Shown piece by piece: positions 49,301-60,045 of a stretch of DNA of 64,000 nucleotides. Made by a program: the position numbers and the translations under genes. The stretch covers positions 14,322,001 to 14,386,000 of the forward strand of contig CM106585.1 of assembly GCA_048013815.1 (NCBI GenBank). Direction: 5' to 3'. Position 1 is the first letter of the stretch. Every line of letters begins with the position of its first letter. This DNA is from Setoptus koraiensis (Eukaryota > Arthropoda). The notes below the pieces were generated by a model that was given only the letters and a program-made list of their open reading frames with translations, was not told where the DNA came from and did no database searches.

Positions 49301-50559
49301 AGCGTCAGAGATTCGCGGCCCAACTAGCGGGCCAACTAAAGCCGAAATTGGTGACAAAAAATGCATGTGACATAAATGTTGTTTGTGCACTCACCTGAAA
49401 AATTCCTAGTAGCTAACATGGTGGTTAAAATGGCGCCCTTGAGCTTTCTTCGTGCGTTGAACTTCTTCAAGCAATCAACAGTCTCCTGTCTGTGTAGTGT
49501 GGATGCCACCCTTTCTCTGTTCAAAATCCAGGTATGCTTAAGTGCCTCAGAAGCCGTTATTCTTTTGCCAGGGTTCACCTGTAGCATGAGATTAATGAGA
49601 TTCTTGGCTTCTGGAGTGACTGTGTCCCATTCTGGAGTTGGGTAATCGTAGGCCCCATTTTTTATCTGGGCGTACAAGTTGTACTGGTCCTCGTCCCAAA
49701 AGGGTGGATAGCCGACCAGCAAAATGTAGAGGATCACACCTATTTTGATTTATATTTGTGATACATGGATATTATTTATTATTATTTTTCATTCACGAAA
49801 CGAGGCGACACGACGGGCGTTAGTTTAGGGTGCCAGCATTTCAGTTTACGGGACAGCATTGCATTGAGCTTTTGCCAGGTTGGGCCGGATAATTGGGATT
49901 ATCCGATAACATTTAATTAATATTGTCAAGTACTCACCGCATGCCCAAATGTCCACCGGCTTCCCGTAGGGCTCTTTTTTGATCACCTCTGGCGACAAAT
50001 AACCTGGCGTACCCGCAAATCCGTACCAAGCGTGCTGTTCGCCCTGAACCTCGATGGCGAGACCAAAATCGGCCAATTTAACAGCGGCTCCTTTGGCCTT
50101 GCTGGCCAACAACAGATTCTCTGGCTTCAAGTCTCTATGAACAATATTGTTCAAATGACAATGCTGGACACTCTCTAATATTTGTTGAATACAATGCGAC
50201 GCGTCCGCCTCTGAATAGTATTCTCTAGCCACTATGTCTTCAAATAATTCACCACCTGTAACTAAATCAAATATAAGATAATGAAATGCTTCCTCTTGGA
50301 TGGAATCATGTAAACGGACTATATTTTGATGATTTAATTTCCTACAAATGCGCGCCTCACGTTCTAATTTTTGAAAATCACGACTAGACAATTTTTTGGT
50401 GTTTATTATTTTGGCCGCATACTCTTGGCCAGTAGACCGTTTAACGCATCGTTTCACTATGGAGAAGGCTCCCTTGCCCAGCTCATTGAGAACCTCATAA
50501 TTATCACTGAATCTTGTGGTAATAGCGGGCCCAATGCCGCCCTGGCCCGCGTTCGTCAT
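23555..50559 (-). CDS. CaMKII: Calcium/calmodulin-dependent protein kinase II, copy B, complete
   Basis: Minus-strand exons read as 50559-49938, 49739-49395, 28134-27805 and 24762-23555. Every junction is GT-AG and phase 1, and the spliced length of 2505 nt gives 834 residues. Landmarks are GKGAFS (28-33), catalytic Lys50, HRD with Asp143, DFG at 164-166, autophosphorylation Thr294 in RQET, and calmodulin-binding [12 protein letters not shown] 110-residue linker begins GRSMMAK and includes [17 protein letters not shown]. The hub domain starts near residue 438. It is much longer than the usual 480-530 residues because the hub is split by a Gln/Ala-rich insert of about 127 residues and followed by a tail of about 145 residues. 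Introns are 198, 21260 and 3042 bp. It converges on the GalNAc-transferase gene, as in block A. Other alternative exons may exist that I cannot see. Confidence 0.92.
26593..26654. repeat. 31-bp exact tandem duplication
   Basis: Two identical units start at 26593 and 26624. Each contains the small inverted repeat CTCTGT-CGA-ACAGAG. Confidence 0.85.
27696..27794. repeat. 9-bp degenerate tandem repeat beside a splice donor
   Basis: Units of the type GCCAAATRT / GTCAAATGC repeat about eleven times and stop about 10 bp from the CaMKII exon 3 donor on its intron side. Confidence 0.7.
27805..28134 (-). CDS. CaMKII: CaMKII copy B exon 3: variable linker
   Basis: The acceptor is CTATACAG and the donor is AAAAG followed by GTGAGT. 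Joined to exon 2 it reads [15 protein letters not shown], matching the fruit-fly context RNFSSRSM. The stretch [15 protein letters not shown] corresponds to the ESSESTNTTIEDED segment of vertebrate CaMKII. The rest is Ala/Ser/Thr-rich and ends in a His/Gln run and SQLARK. Copy A has no counterpart beyond a linker of about 33 residues. Confidence 0.85.
29242..29313. repeat. 21-bp tandem repeat, about 3 copies
   Basis: Two identical 21-bp units (29263-29283, 29284-29304) are flanked by a diverged copy and a partial copy. Confidence 0.75.
31729..31825. repeat. Inverted repeat with GGGGCCC in both arms
   Basis: The arms (31729-31758 and 31799-31825) pair with one mismatch and a 3-nt bulge. Both contain TTGGGGCCC, TTGCGCACAA and AGATATC. 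The spacer is about 40 nt. Confidence 0.7.
32966..33080. repeat. Degenerate 13-15-bp tandem repeat
   Basis: Seven or so variants of CGATTATATCATA. Confidence 0.65.
33465..33565. repeat. 12-bp tandem repeat bounded by 17-bp inverted repeats
   Basis: About five units of GGCTGGATGTTC lie between 33481 and 33549. The ends AATCCCGATATCCAGCC (33465-33481) and 33549-33565 are perfect reverse complements. Confidence 0.8.
33736..33782. repeat. Perfect hairpin, 20-bp arms, 7-nt loop
   Basis: The left arm GCAATTGAAACGCATCTCGC (33736-33755) and right arm 33763-33782 pair without mismatch around CAAATGC. Confidence 0.8.
35032..35082. repeat. (CAA)n tract
   Basis: About 50 bp of AAC/CAA with one CGA interruption. 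No supported coding frame uses it. Confidence 0.85.
36115..37466 (-). CDS. Long open frame with membrane segment, nested in CaMKII intron 2 (unknown protein)
   Basis: The frame is open for about 450 codons from the stop near 37466 to TAA at 36115. I do not recognise the product. An acidic Glu/Leu-rich stretch ([15 protein letters not shown]) precedes a hydrophobic segment of about 21 residues ([21 protein letters not shown]). Long Gln-, Asn- and Ser-rich regions follow, with NG, NSP and TD repeats and RKKSSASS. The last 20 residues are again hydrophobic but lie past a possible donor (AACG then GTAATA at 36182). No ATG occurs before the hydrophobic segment, so it is more likely an internal exon than a complete gene. 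One possible acceptor is CTCAAG just before 37361. It lies on the CaMKII strand, and joining at 36183 to the exon at 28134 is in phase. It could be a CaMKII alternative exon, a separate nested gene or a chance frame. Confidence 0.5.
45287..45355. repeat. 13-bp tandem repeat, 5 copies
   Basis: Units of CTGGATTTTGTTG, the last one diverged. Because 13 is not a multiple of 3, the frame shifts each unit, which argues against coding. Confidence 0.85.
46294..46361. repeat. (CA)n microsatellite
   Basis: About 67 bp of uninterrupted CA. Confidence 0.95.
48655..48722. repeat. 14-bp tandem repeat
   Basis: Five or so units of ACAACAGTATTGCAC-type sequence, with ACATAACAGTATT variants at the left end. 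Confidence 0.75.
49395..49739 (-). CDS. CaMKII: CaMKII copy B exon 2: kinase C-lobe and autoregulatory segment
   Basis: The acceptor is AAAATAG and the donor is TTTCAG followed by GTGAGT. It encodes [20 protein letters not shown] through RQETVDC (Thr294), [10 protein letters not shown] and ATRNFS. It is about 96-97% identical to the copy A counterpart (9292 down to about 8950). The splice after RNFS falls at the kinase/linker border, a position I recall as conserved in animal CaMKII genes. Confidence 0.95.
49938..50559 (-). CDS. CaMKII: CaMKII copy B exon 1: start codon and kinase N-lobe to DIWACG
   Basis: The start ATG (50559-50557) gives MTNAGQGG, then [26 protein letters not shown], the [10 protein letters not shown] helix, [15 protein letters not shown] and GTPGYLSPE. 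The donor is TGCG followed by GTGAGT. An initiator Met about 20 residues before the YEVL motif is slightly longer than the fruit-fly N terminus but normal for the family. Copy A lacks everything before Asp85. Confidence 0.95.
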
Positions 50560-51850
50560 TGTCAGCTTGTGTTGTTGTTTGTGTATTGTTGTCGTTCTGT
50601 TATTACTATTATTATTATTATTGCACCGTTGTTATTATTATTAGGTAATGCACCAGCATATGATTGTAATAAATTGTGAGTGTATAATTGAATTGATACT
50701 GTGATCACTGAATCACTGTGCTGTGCAATTAATTTTAATTAATTAATAATAATTAGCGATTGGTTGTTGTCGCTGACGAATGAGCAGTGGGGGCTGTAAT
50801 GAGTAGGTATGTGATATTACTATTGCTCGCTAATCGACTATTCAAAAGCAACGCACACTCACACACGCTCTATCTGACCAGTCAGCTGACCGGAATGTCG
50901 CAAACAGCTCGAGGGGTCTAAATGGCGCTGCCTAGACACTGGCTGTCATGTTGAATAGAGTAGCACGATATTAGCTTGATATTGTGTCGTATGGTTGAAT
51001 GGTGTTGTTGTTGGTGGTGGTTGTGGTGATGTCAGTGATTGCGAGTATTGCGTTGTGTTAATTGTTGTATCATGGTTGTGCACTGCACACTGCAACAACT
51101 GCTGTTGGCTGTTGAAAAATTTGCCGGAGCTTGCGTCATTGATACAATTGTAATGCTGCGGCTGCTGTTGTTGTCAATATGGCACAAACACAGTTATGTA
51201 ATGTAAATAATTCTTCTCTAAAATACTGTACACTGTGCCTCTCATAGGTATTTGCGGCCTGAGCAGCTGTGCACAACACAACAGTGTATGAAATCTTTTT
51301 ATTATTTATGATTATTATTTTACCTGGCTGATACATTAAAGCTTCAGCTCGGCTAATGCTTCAAATGACGATTTTATTATTATTTTGTGTTGTTGTATTG
51401 CTGCTGCTGCCGCGACGACCATTTAATCTAATCTGTTTCTCTTTTTCTCTAAGCACATTTATGTTATTATCATTATGTATCACGATTATGTTCAAATAAA
51501 ATATGTTGTTGTTGTTGTTGTTAATAATGTAGCTGCTGCTGCTTCACTTTGCACTGTTGTTGGCAATCTAGTGGATATTTGAGGTTGCTGGCGATGCCAG
51601 TAATAGAAACATTGTCGTATGTGTGTGTGTTGTTTTTGTTGCTGTTTTAAGTGCTGCTGCTACTTCGAACGCTCTACTACTATTGCGACGACGACGACGA
51701 CGACAACGACAACGACGACAACGACAACAACAACAACGACGACGGCCGCTATATGACGGCTGCTATGTGATACGAGCTTGCTGCTGCTGCTGCTGATATT
51801 GCTGCCGTTTGTGTTGCTGCTGCTGCTGCCGATGATGATGATACGACCTC
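50560..51850 (-). promoter_or_regulatory. 5' flank and probable 5' UTR of CaMKII copy B
   Basis: Immediately upstream (minus sense) are TAA and CAACAA trinucleotide runs. Further up lie CAG/CGA/CAA repeats (51520-51540, 51650-51830). The sequence is AT-rich next to the gene and grades into GC-rich DNA. I could not place a TATA box or start site, or tell whether an upstream non-coding exon exists. Confidence 0.35.
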
Positions 51851-54800
51851 GCGCCTACTCATATGAGACACATAGATATACATTTTGTTGGCCTGGCGCA
51901 CTCACACAACAACAACCGCGCCAACAACGGCATCCACCATGACGCCGACTAGCAAGCCACCGCGACACCACACACAACAACGCGCACCGTACCCCGCGTG
52001 CGGTGCCCAGCCAACGGGGCCCGCTCGATGGGCACCGCAAGGGCCGCCTCAGAGCCGTTTCAGCCACATAAACGTAGCAAACAAACGATGCCCGCCGGCC
52101 TACCCCGTGTGTCCAGCCCGCGGTGTGGTACCCGCGGTGCGGTGCCCGCGATGCGTGTGTCAGCCCAAACTAGTGGCGAGTGTGCGCAGTGCGCTCGCAA
52201 CCAAGCCAGATACTCGCCACTACGCCGACCATAGCGACTGTGGCGACTATAGCGACTCACGGGGGGGGGGGCTATAGCGACGTTCGCGACTCGCTCCAAT
52301 GCGGCAAAAACGCAATAACACGGCACACTGTTCCCGCAATGTGGCCTCGCTCGCGGCCCGGAGCATGCGCGCCCGCTCGTCGACTCACTACTGTGAGCCT
52401 ATGAGCCTGTGCGTGCGTGCGTGTGTGTGTCTTAATTGTGTGAGCCAGCCAGCATTCCCGGAGGCGAGCTCTGTTCCGACGAGCAGCTATCGCACATTGT
52501 GGGGCCCGCCAGCACACAGCCTGCCGAGCACACGGTCCGTCGGAACAGGCCGACGAGCGGGGGGCGCACACGAGCCGGCGCAATTTTACCATTTTACGTT
52601 CATTTCGTGCATGTGCACATCGGCGCGCCCGACAAGCGACCTGGGACTCGGCTCGTCGGGGGCCAGTTGGGGCCCGCCGACGGGTTGGCCCCAACTGGCG
52701 CTGTTGTCAGTGTCGTCGCTCTTTCTGTGCCAGGCACTGTCACAGGCGCCAGAGTACTCAGAGATGAGCAGCTCATTAACTCACTAACTCACTGTCGGCT
52801 ACAACTGCTGAATAGACGTAATTTACGTGATACGTGCAACGTGCAACGCCAACACACTCCTGTCAGTGGCACATTAGCACGCGCACAGAAGTGCACATGG
52901 GCGCTTTTTTCAGCCGTTGCGCCGATGTGTTGGCGCTATATTATCGCGTGTTAGCATATTTACGCGCCACACAATTTGCACAGGCCCGTTGGGTTACGTA
53001 AGCGCACGGCGGCGCGTTACACGTAACCTAACGAGAACTAACTAAAGAACTAACTGGCGCAACCTAAACAACTTGAGATGACCATTGTCGTCTTGTCGTT
53101 GGTTTAAACAACCGGAAGTGCCCAAATGATTAGCGAAGCGGGCGTCGGCCGTTCACCCGGCCTTGGCGAGTGGTCGCGCAAAACGCTGTTGAAATGGCGC
53201 CGAAATCGAGGCTACATCCGATCAATCATATCATCGTCAGACGATCGGCGCGCAACGCGCCGGGCCCCGCTGATTGGTCGCGATGTGCTTACGTTACCAT
53301 TAGCGACAATCGCGCCCCATACACACACACACGCACAAACTAAGATGGAGCTGTCACGAGGCGAGTTAATTCCGAGGCGAAGTGAGCGAAATCGCCCGGC
53401 GACAATAGCAACATTTGTGTGCAGCGTTGCGGCAGTGGGGCCCCGGCGGTGGCGGCCAGCGAACCGCAATATGGCGCGCTGTTCAAGCCGGACCAGTGTC
53501 GCTGGGGCGCGTTGTGCCATTGTGCGCCGACGGCACAGCAGCAAATAGTGCACATATGATGTACGAATGATATATGAATATAATGTAATATTTTTTTTTT
53601 GATATGGCAAGGATATGGCGCGCATATAGCGGGTACGTGGCGCGCATATAGCTGGTACGTGGCGAGGACATAGCGGCGCTATAGCGGGGACATGGCGGCC
53701 ACATTGTGAGGACATAGCGGCCACATTGTGAGGACATGGCGAGGACATTGCGACAACATGAGCTGGCGCCCGAGCTGGTGGTGGCGAGCCAAGCGTAACC
53801 GCCTACGATAATTGCGCCCGACTGGCAGCGCCGCGAACAAAAAAGAAGTAAAGTGTTTCCATGTGCGAGCGTTGGCTTGCTTACGTAACGCCGTCGACGA
53901 GGGGCGACTTGAGCCAGGCTGCGCGCTCTCATCGGGCCGGCCCGGCTCGACAGAACGAGGCCAAGAAAAGAAAGTGCGGTGAGATTTACAGGTGAGCTTT
54001 GTGTGGCTGGCTGGCGCCATTGTGTTGCGTTGAGCCGCTTTCATCGTTGTCGCCGTTCACCGTTATGAATGCGATTGTTGAAAGCGACCCGCTCAGGTCA
54101 TTCACAATGGGTGTGCGTGCGTGTGTGTGTGTGTGCAGTGGGGCCCCAAAAAGTCCATATCGTCGCCGAGGCCGTTGTGGTTGGCGCTGTTGTGGTTGTT
54201 GTTGGCGCTGGCGTTTCTGATGAACGGCGCTGCCGTTGCTGATTATAACGACCGACGGAATAAGTAGCGGGCTGGCAGTGAACGGATAAATGGGCAACAG
54301 CATCAGGCCAACAGCAGGCCGGCCCGCGCAGCTAACAAGCTCCCACACGGTGGCGCACAACGGGCGCCTTGCGAAAAGTTATAATATTCCGACAGTGCGC
54401 CCGCCATTTCGCCCGCTATTCCGCCGTTCTTGCGCGAACGGCTATCCAGTCAGCCAGCTAGCCTTTTGCCAGCCAGCCAGCCAGCCGGCCAGCGAGATAA
54501 ATACGCAATCTCGGGCGCGTTTGTTCAACTTGGCCCCGCAACTGCGACGGGCTCGCCGGAGTGGATAAACGCGAGAGTGGCCCGACGCGCGCGCTAAGCC
54601 AGCGACTGTGCGCGCCAGTGGGGCCCGAATGGCGCCCCTACTTTGCGCCTCGCCTCACCTTTCTTTCGGTGGGCGCTGCTGCTGCTGTTACCGCTGGCCG
54701 TTGCGCCATAGCAGTGGCCGTCGTGTCATCGTGCTGGCGCCACCGCCGCCATCGTGTCGCGCGGGCCCCGAAATGTGTGAGATTTAAGCACGCCATAGCG

Positions 54801-56732
54801 CACAACAACTTAACAAGTATATGGCATGTGTAAAAAAGCCACCAGCAAAACACGACCGCCAACAGTTATGTAATGCGTTTATGGCCGGGCCCTCGATTGG
54901 TCTGGTGGCGCCGTTTCTGGCCGACTGCGTGTGTCGAGCACCGCGTGTGCGTTTATCCGTGTGTTCGCGGGTCCATTAGCGGACCGCCGATTGAGCAAGG
55001 TGAGCCCGCCATTTGCGCCAGCGCAAACATTCTGGCCAACTGCACGCCAAGACGAGCGCTCTGTTATGACCAATGTCGGCCAATGTCAGCCGATCGGCCG
55101 CTCGGTCGGTCCGTCGGTCGGCAAGTCGGTCGGTCGGCAAGTCGGCCAGTGAGAGGTCGAGCGAGGGCCAAAGATCGACAGCCAAAGACGCAGCGGATTG
55201 GGTGCCGCTGCGTGGCGGAAGCAACTGCAGTTTGCAGTCATTTCCAGTTCCAAATCGAATTGGAAAGGCCAGTGGCGGCCCCGGGGCGAGCGAGCGGCCA
55301 GCGGGCCCCACTGACATCAACATCGATCTTTGTCAATCGCTTTCTGCGTTCGCTCGGCGAGCGCGCCCAATGCGCCTGTGCGCCACTAAATTGCAGCTAT
55401 CTCTTTTTCCACTCATCCGGTGGCCAGTTCATTTTTGCCAGCCCGCCATTCGGCTCGCCCGCCGTTCGGTCGCTCGACCGCTCAACCGCTCAGCCAGAAA
55501 TAGCAGTGGGCCCGAAATGAGGCCCGACGCGACACAAATGGGCCACGATTTGCAAAATAAAAATAAAAATGAGGCCTGTCATGGCGTTTCGACTGTCAAG
55601 TAGCAAACGATTGATAACATCATAGAGGCAACGCAGTTACGGCGTTCGCGCTTGTTTTAGTTGACGCCAGATGATAATTTATGACTGCCAGTGAGTGGCT
55701 TGCTTTTCGCGGCCATACACGCGGGCTTTTGCGAGCCCTCGGCTTTTCGCGGATTTCGTGGCAATCATGAAAAGAGTCAGACAATCGTAAAAGCGACCAA
55801 AAGCCGAAATTGTATAGAAACAGACAATTGGAGCAACAAAAAAGCGGCCACCCAATGTGAACCGATTGTGTTCAGGTAAGCGAGGCCTTGGCCCCGTTGG
55901 CCGGCCAACATCATCACCTGTCGTAGGCAGTCGTAGGCATGCAATGGCTCGCCAGTCCCACGATATTGTCTCAATTGTCTGCATTTCCTGGCCTGACATT
56001 CTGACACATCGTCATGCATTCTCGCTTAGACCGTGGCATGCGGGCGCTCGTCCGCTGACCCGCTGGCCCCACTATTTGGCGCCAGTTACTGGCGCCACAA
56101 CAACAAATAGCAAATCGTCCATCATTAGTTTGATACACGGCTTTTCGATAAGCTGTTGCCAATGTAACAAGTCCGACTATTTTTAACTTTATTTTCAACT
56201 TTGGCGAAGCTCTAATACACTTTCGTCAATACAAATTACTAGATATCTGGCTGTATATGGTGCCGGGTCGTCTCGGATTTCTGCGCCGCTTGGATATATT
56301 TGGCGGCGGATATTTTTTGTGCGCATTAGCTGACGAGTTCGCGATTCGCAAACATTGTGTGTCAGTTGCGATTTGCCAGGCAAACTTGAGCCAGCCGCGC
56401 TCTGATTTGCCACACGCAGTCAAGCGACCAGTTATCGACTGTCGAGAACGTTTCCACTCGAGAACATCCGACAACAAGGCTTGCAAGTTGCAATATTATC
56501 CTATGCCGACCCGTACCAACGATCGAGACGAAAAAAAGTTGGAAAAAAGGAGCCGAAAATTGTCCCTTGCTTTTTCCCACCAAATCTCTGTGTCTCTGTC
56601 CGTTGCCGAAACTATCCGCTGTTTACCAAATCTGCTAGAGTATCCACCGAACGATTGCTATATCGTATGACTATCCGCACACCATGCTGAAATGTCAAAT
56701 ATCGCCGCACGGAGCCGGGTTGTGCAAAATTT

Positions 56733-56936
56733 TTTTCAGTTTTTCGGACAGTTTTTCGGAGAGTTTCGGAAAGCTTCGGAGAATTTTAGAGAATTTCGGA
56801 GAGTTTCGGAGAATTTCGGAAAAATTTTTTCGGAGAGTTTCGGAGAATTTCGGAAAATTTTTTTCGAAGAGTTTTTTCAAAGAGTTTTTTCAGAGCGTTT
56901 TTCAGAGAGTTTTTCAGAGCGTTTTCCAGAGTTTTC
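56733..56936. repeat. TTCGGAGA-type minisatellite
   Basis: About 200 bp of variants of TTCGGAGAATTTCGGAGAGT, degrading into TTTTTCAGAG units at the right end. Confidence 0.8.
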
Positions 56937-57206
56937 TCTTACTTTGTGCGCCCAATTTTCGCGTGTCGAACAGAGTTGTTGCCCTCATGGCAGCGTCGTT
57001 TTTTCGCCCCCCCCCCCCAAAAAAATATAATGTCGACGAGATGGTATCGGTGAGCGCGAGCACTTTCCGAAAGCATCACTGCTCAATGGCCCGATGGTAA
57101 ATTATTCCATTAGCCTAAGTACTTATAATGAAAGTGCTTAACTTATAATCTTGCCATTCATCAGTGGGCGCCTGTTGATGTGGCACGAAAAATTCAGGAG
57201 CCGCTA

Positions 57207-57281
57207 GATTTTTCGCTAGGCAACCGATTTTTATATCGGGCCTAGCGAAAAATCGGCAGTGTGCCTAGCGTGCACACTGCC
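57207..57281. repeat. Two adjacent perfect hairpins
   Basis: The first has arms 57207-57221 and 57240-57254 (15 bp, GATTTTTCGCTAGGC and complement). The second has arms 57255-57264 and 57272-57281 (10 bp, GGCAGTGTGC and complement). They abut without a spacer, and both contain the word CCTAGCG. Confidence 0.75.
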
Positions 57282-59435
57282 GCCCACGCGGCCGCCCAAT
57301 ATATCGCACACAAGGCCACGTTACGTAACGGTGGCTGTGCAAACATGACGATGTACATGGGAGAGCCGAAAATTGAGTCAGTTTATTTGTAACATGTGCA
57401 GAGACAGAGATTTTTGTGGGAAACGCATGGAAATGCGCACACTCTCTTATTTAATAAAATATTTATATTGTAGGCATGCACGTAAAAATGTTTATGTTAA
57501 TACGAATGACTTGTGTCACGCCGTCTCGCCACCGCGTTCACCATTCGAGTGTTCGAAAGTGAATTCGATTCGAACCGATTCGCGGCTCTTCGATGTCTTG
57601 CAAATCGGAACATGCGTGCGTGTTCTTGTGTTCGCTTATTCGTGTCAGCGTTGGTGTCATCCAATGAGACTGCATAATTTGTTTTGACTTGGGTGCGCGT
57701 GACCGTCGGCTGCAGCTTGCAAGTTGTCATAGGAAAGTGCTGCCATCGAGCGAATTACAACCACTTAATCAGGTTGCCTCGTTATCATACTCACAATGTA
57801 CATACATACAATGCAACAACGTAACCTCTCTATTGCGCAACCTTGATTATTATGGGGCAATCCGATTGAGTTTGTGGATTACATAATACATAGTGCTATA
57901 CTCGTATATGGCTCGCATAGTGCGATATAAGAGCGATTTCACAACTTATCGGCTAATTTGAATAATAACAATTATAATTGCAACATTTAAATGAACAATC
58001 TCCGCGAATGAGCGAAATAATTAATTACAATTTGTTCGCATGAGAGTGACACGATAATTACTAATTAATAATTACGTTTGCAGCAACCAACGTAATTACC
58101 CAGCCCGGCAATGCGATGAATATAATAAAATGAAATGAATATAATAACGCAATGATGAATATAAATCGCTGTTACGCGAACGCGTTCGTTTCATTGCCGA
58201 CGAATGCGGTTGGCTTCTCGAAAAAACAAGTTGTTCAATTCAACAAAACCGAGTTATACAAAAAGTGAGCAATTGCGCGCTAATACAGTGTTATTAGCGG
58301 TCTATGTGTAATTTACACAGTGTAAAATCTGATTCGATGTCTCCCGACAAAGTTTGATATTGGATTGGATTTGATTTGATGACAATTGGCATAATTGATT
58401 TCGATTGAACGAGCGCGGACAGCGACTGCTCATCGACAACAATGTGCAATGTCGCAAATTACGTCAGGTCACCATTATTGGGCTTATCACAATGTCAAAT
58501 GAAGACAGCGCACTTACCGGCTGCCATATGGCACATATTTCACATATTTTTGTTGTGCTGCTCAACGATGTTGCATAACGGGATCGTTGGGCGGCCTTGT
58601 GGGCAAACTGGCCACTAGCAATGGCGCCAGCAATGCCGCCAACAAATGCTGGCAATGGCCCATGTCAGCAATCATAAATTATTATGCGCAACGATCGTTA
58701 TGCCAACAGCAACATTTCTGAAAGTGCCGGGCCAAGTTGCAATGTCCGGCCCGAACACAATTTGTTTGGCGGTTTAATTGAAACATTGCACACACAAACG
58801 CGTAGACACAATCGGCCAGATCGCATCTGATAAGCTGGATATTATCCAGTGGATAAGCTGCATGTTATCCAGTGCATGAGCTGCATGTTATCCAGTGGCT
58901 GAGCCAGAGAGGACGATGGAATTTATGCGACTCGAGTTGCCGTCATAATCGACCTAATACTGACGGCGGACGCTGTCAGTATTACGATTACGATTATTAT
59001 TGTTATTGGGGCCCGTTATTAGTGGCCGGTGCTGGCACTTATTTCATGGGCGCCGTCTCGCCGACCAGTGGTCGGCTTGTATCACTCGACATGTATATAA
59101 ATGTATGGCGATGGCCTGGGAGCCGCGAGCCCGAGACCGAGAGCCCGAGATCGAGCGGGCGCAACAGCGGCACTGCCGAGCGATAGATGGTTGTTGTATC
59201 GGTGTCGGCACGAGCGCTCGCCGGTGCCACTCGCACCTGACCGACATGATAATGGGCAGAGACAACGAGAGCATTATTATCATATTATCTGTCAGGTGGT
59301 TGAGTTGTTGTGACGCAAGCGAGCCGCGCTAAATTATGACGGTTATGACGGGCGCAACAATGAGAGTTAAATGAGAGTCGGCTTGTCGTTATTCGAGGCG
59401 CGTCGTTTGCGAGCCGAGGCCGTATTTTTAAGCGG

Positions 59436-59488
59436 CACGAGCAGCACGAGCAACACGAGCAGCACGAGCAACACGAGCAACACGAGCG
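59436..59488. repeat. 9-bp tandem repeat (CACGAGCAR)
   Basis: Six units, nearly exact. Confidence 0.8.
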
Positions 59489-60005
59489 GCAACATTCAAT
59501 TGTTTGTCGGTCGTTAGCGCTCGCTATAAGTCGGCGCTATGTAACGGCAATTGGCTCCAATGCTGCAACTTGTAACGCAACTTGCCGCAAGTCGCCGGTT
59601 GCTCAAGTTGGCCAAGTCACTCAAGAATGGCGCGTTACGTCAGTGGATGACGTAACTCATTCTCAGCGTTTCTCATCATCGACAAACCACTGCTTGCAAC
59701 AGCAGCGACAACACCGCGGCGACCGCGGCAACAACGACAACCGCGCCGCATACACAACAACAAGACTATAAATAATGTGGCGCCAATTCCATGTTGTTGT
59801 TGCCGTCGATGTTGTTGTTGCCGTCGTTGTTGTCGAGCCGGCATGAATAACGAGCCCTAGAGGGCCCATTGAGTTGTGCCGCTCGACTCGAGTGAGCAGC
59901 TCAAGTGAGGCCAGCTGCCGGTGAACTTGATTGGTACAAGTGGTCGCTATGTCCCAGCGCGTCGCCGGGACATCAAGTGCGCCGGCCGGCTAACGGCCCC
60001 ATGTA

Positions 60006-60045
<40 letters not shown>
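60006..60045. repeat. (CTGG)n microsatellite
   Basis: About ten CTGG units. Confidence 0.9.

Larger units (their letters stand above)
37467..49394 (-). other. CaMKII copy B intron 2, distal part
   Basis: About 12 kb of GC-rich sequence. Open frames of up to 238 codons exist but have no family motifs and a composition expected of GC-rich non-coding DNA. GGGCCC is frequent. Short tandem repeats include a 14-bp unit at 38039-38079, a 16-bp unit at 39481-39524, GATTCGCTG-type units at 44583-44665 and a 20-bp unit near 48255-48310. Confidence 0.6.
10857..50308. repeat. Segmental duplication block B (expanded copy)
   Basis: This block has the same gene order and strands as block A but long introns. 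Identity with A is high in exons and also in intron edges: for example, the first 390 bp or so after 18373 match the stretch after 4999 with very few differences. The expected last GalNAc-transferase exon and CIR1 are not seen. The N gap lies exactly where they should be. Confidence 0.78.

Noticed and set aside
54873-55520. 215-codon plus-strand frame
   Set aside because: Low-complexity Arg/Ser/Gly-rich sequence from GC-rich repeats, with competing frames on both strands.
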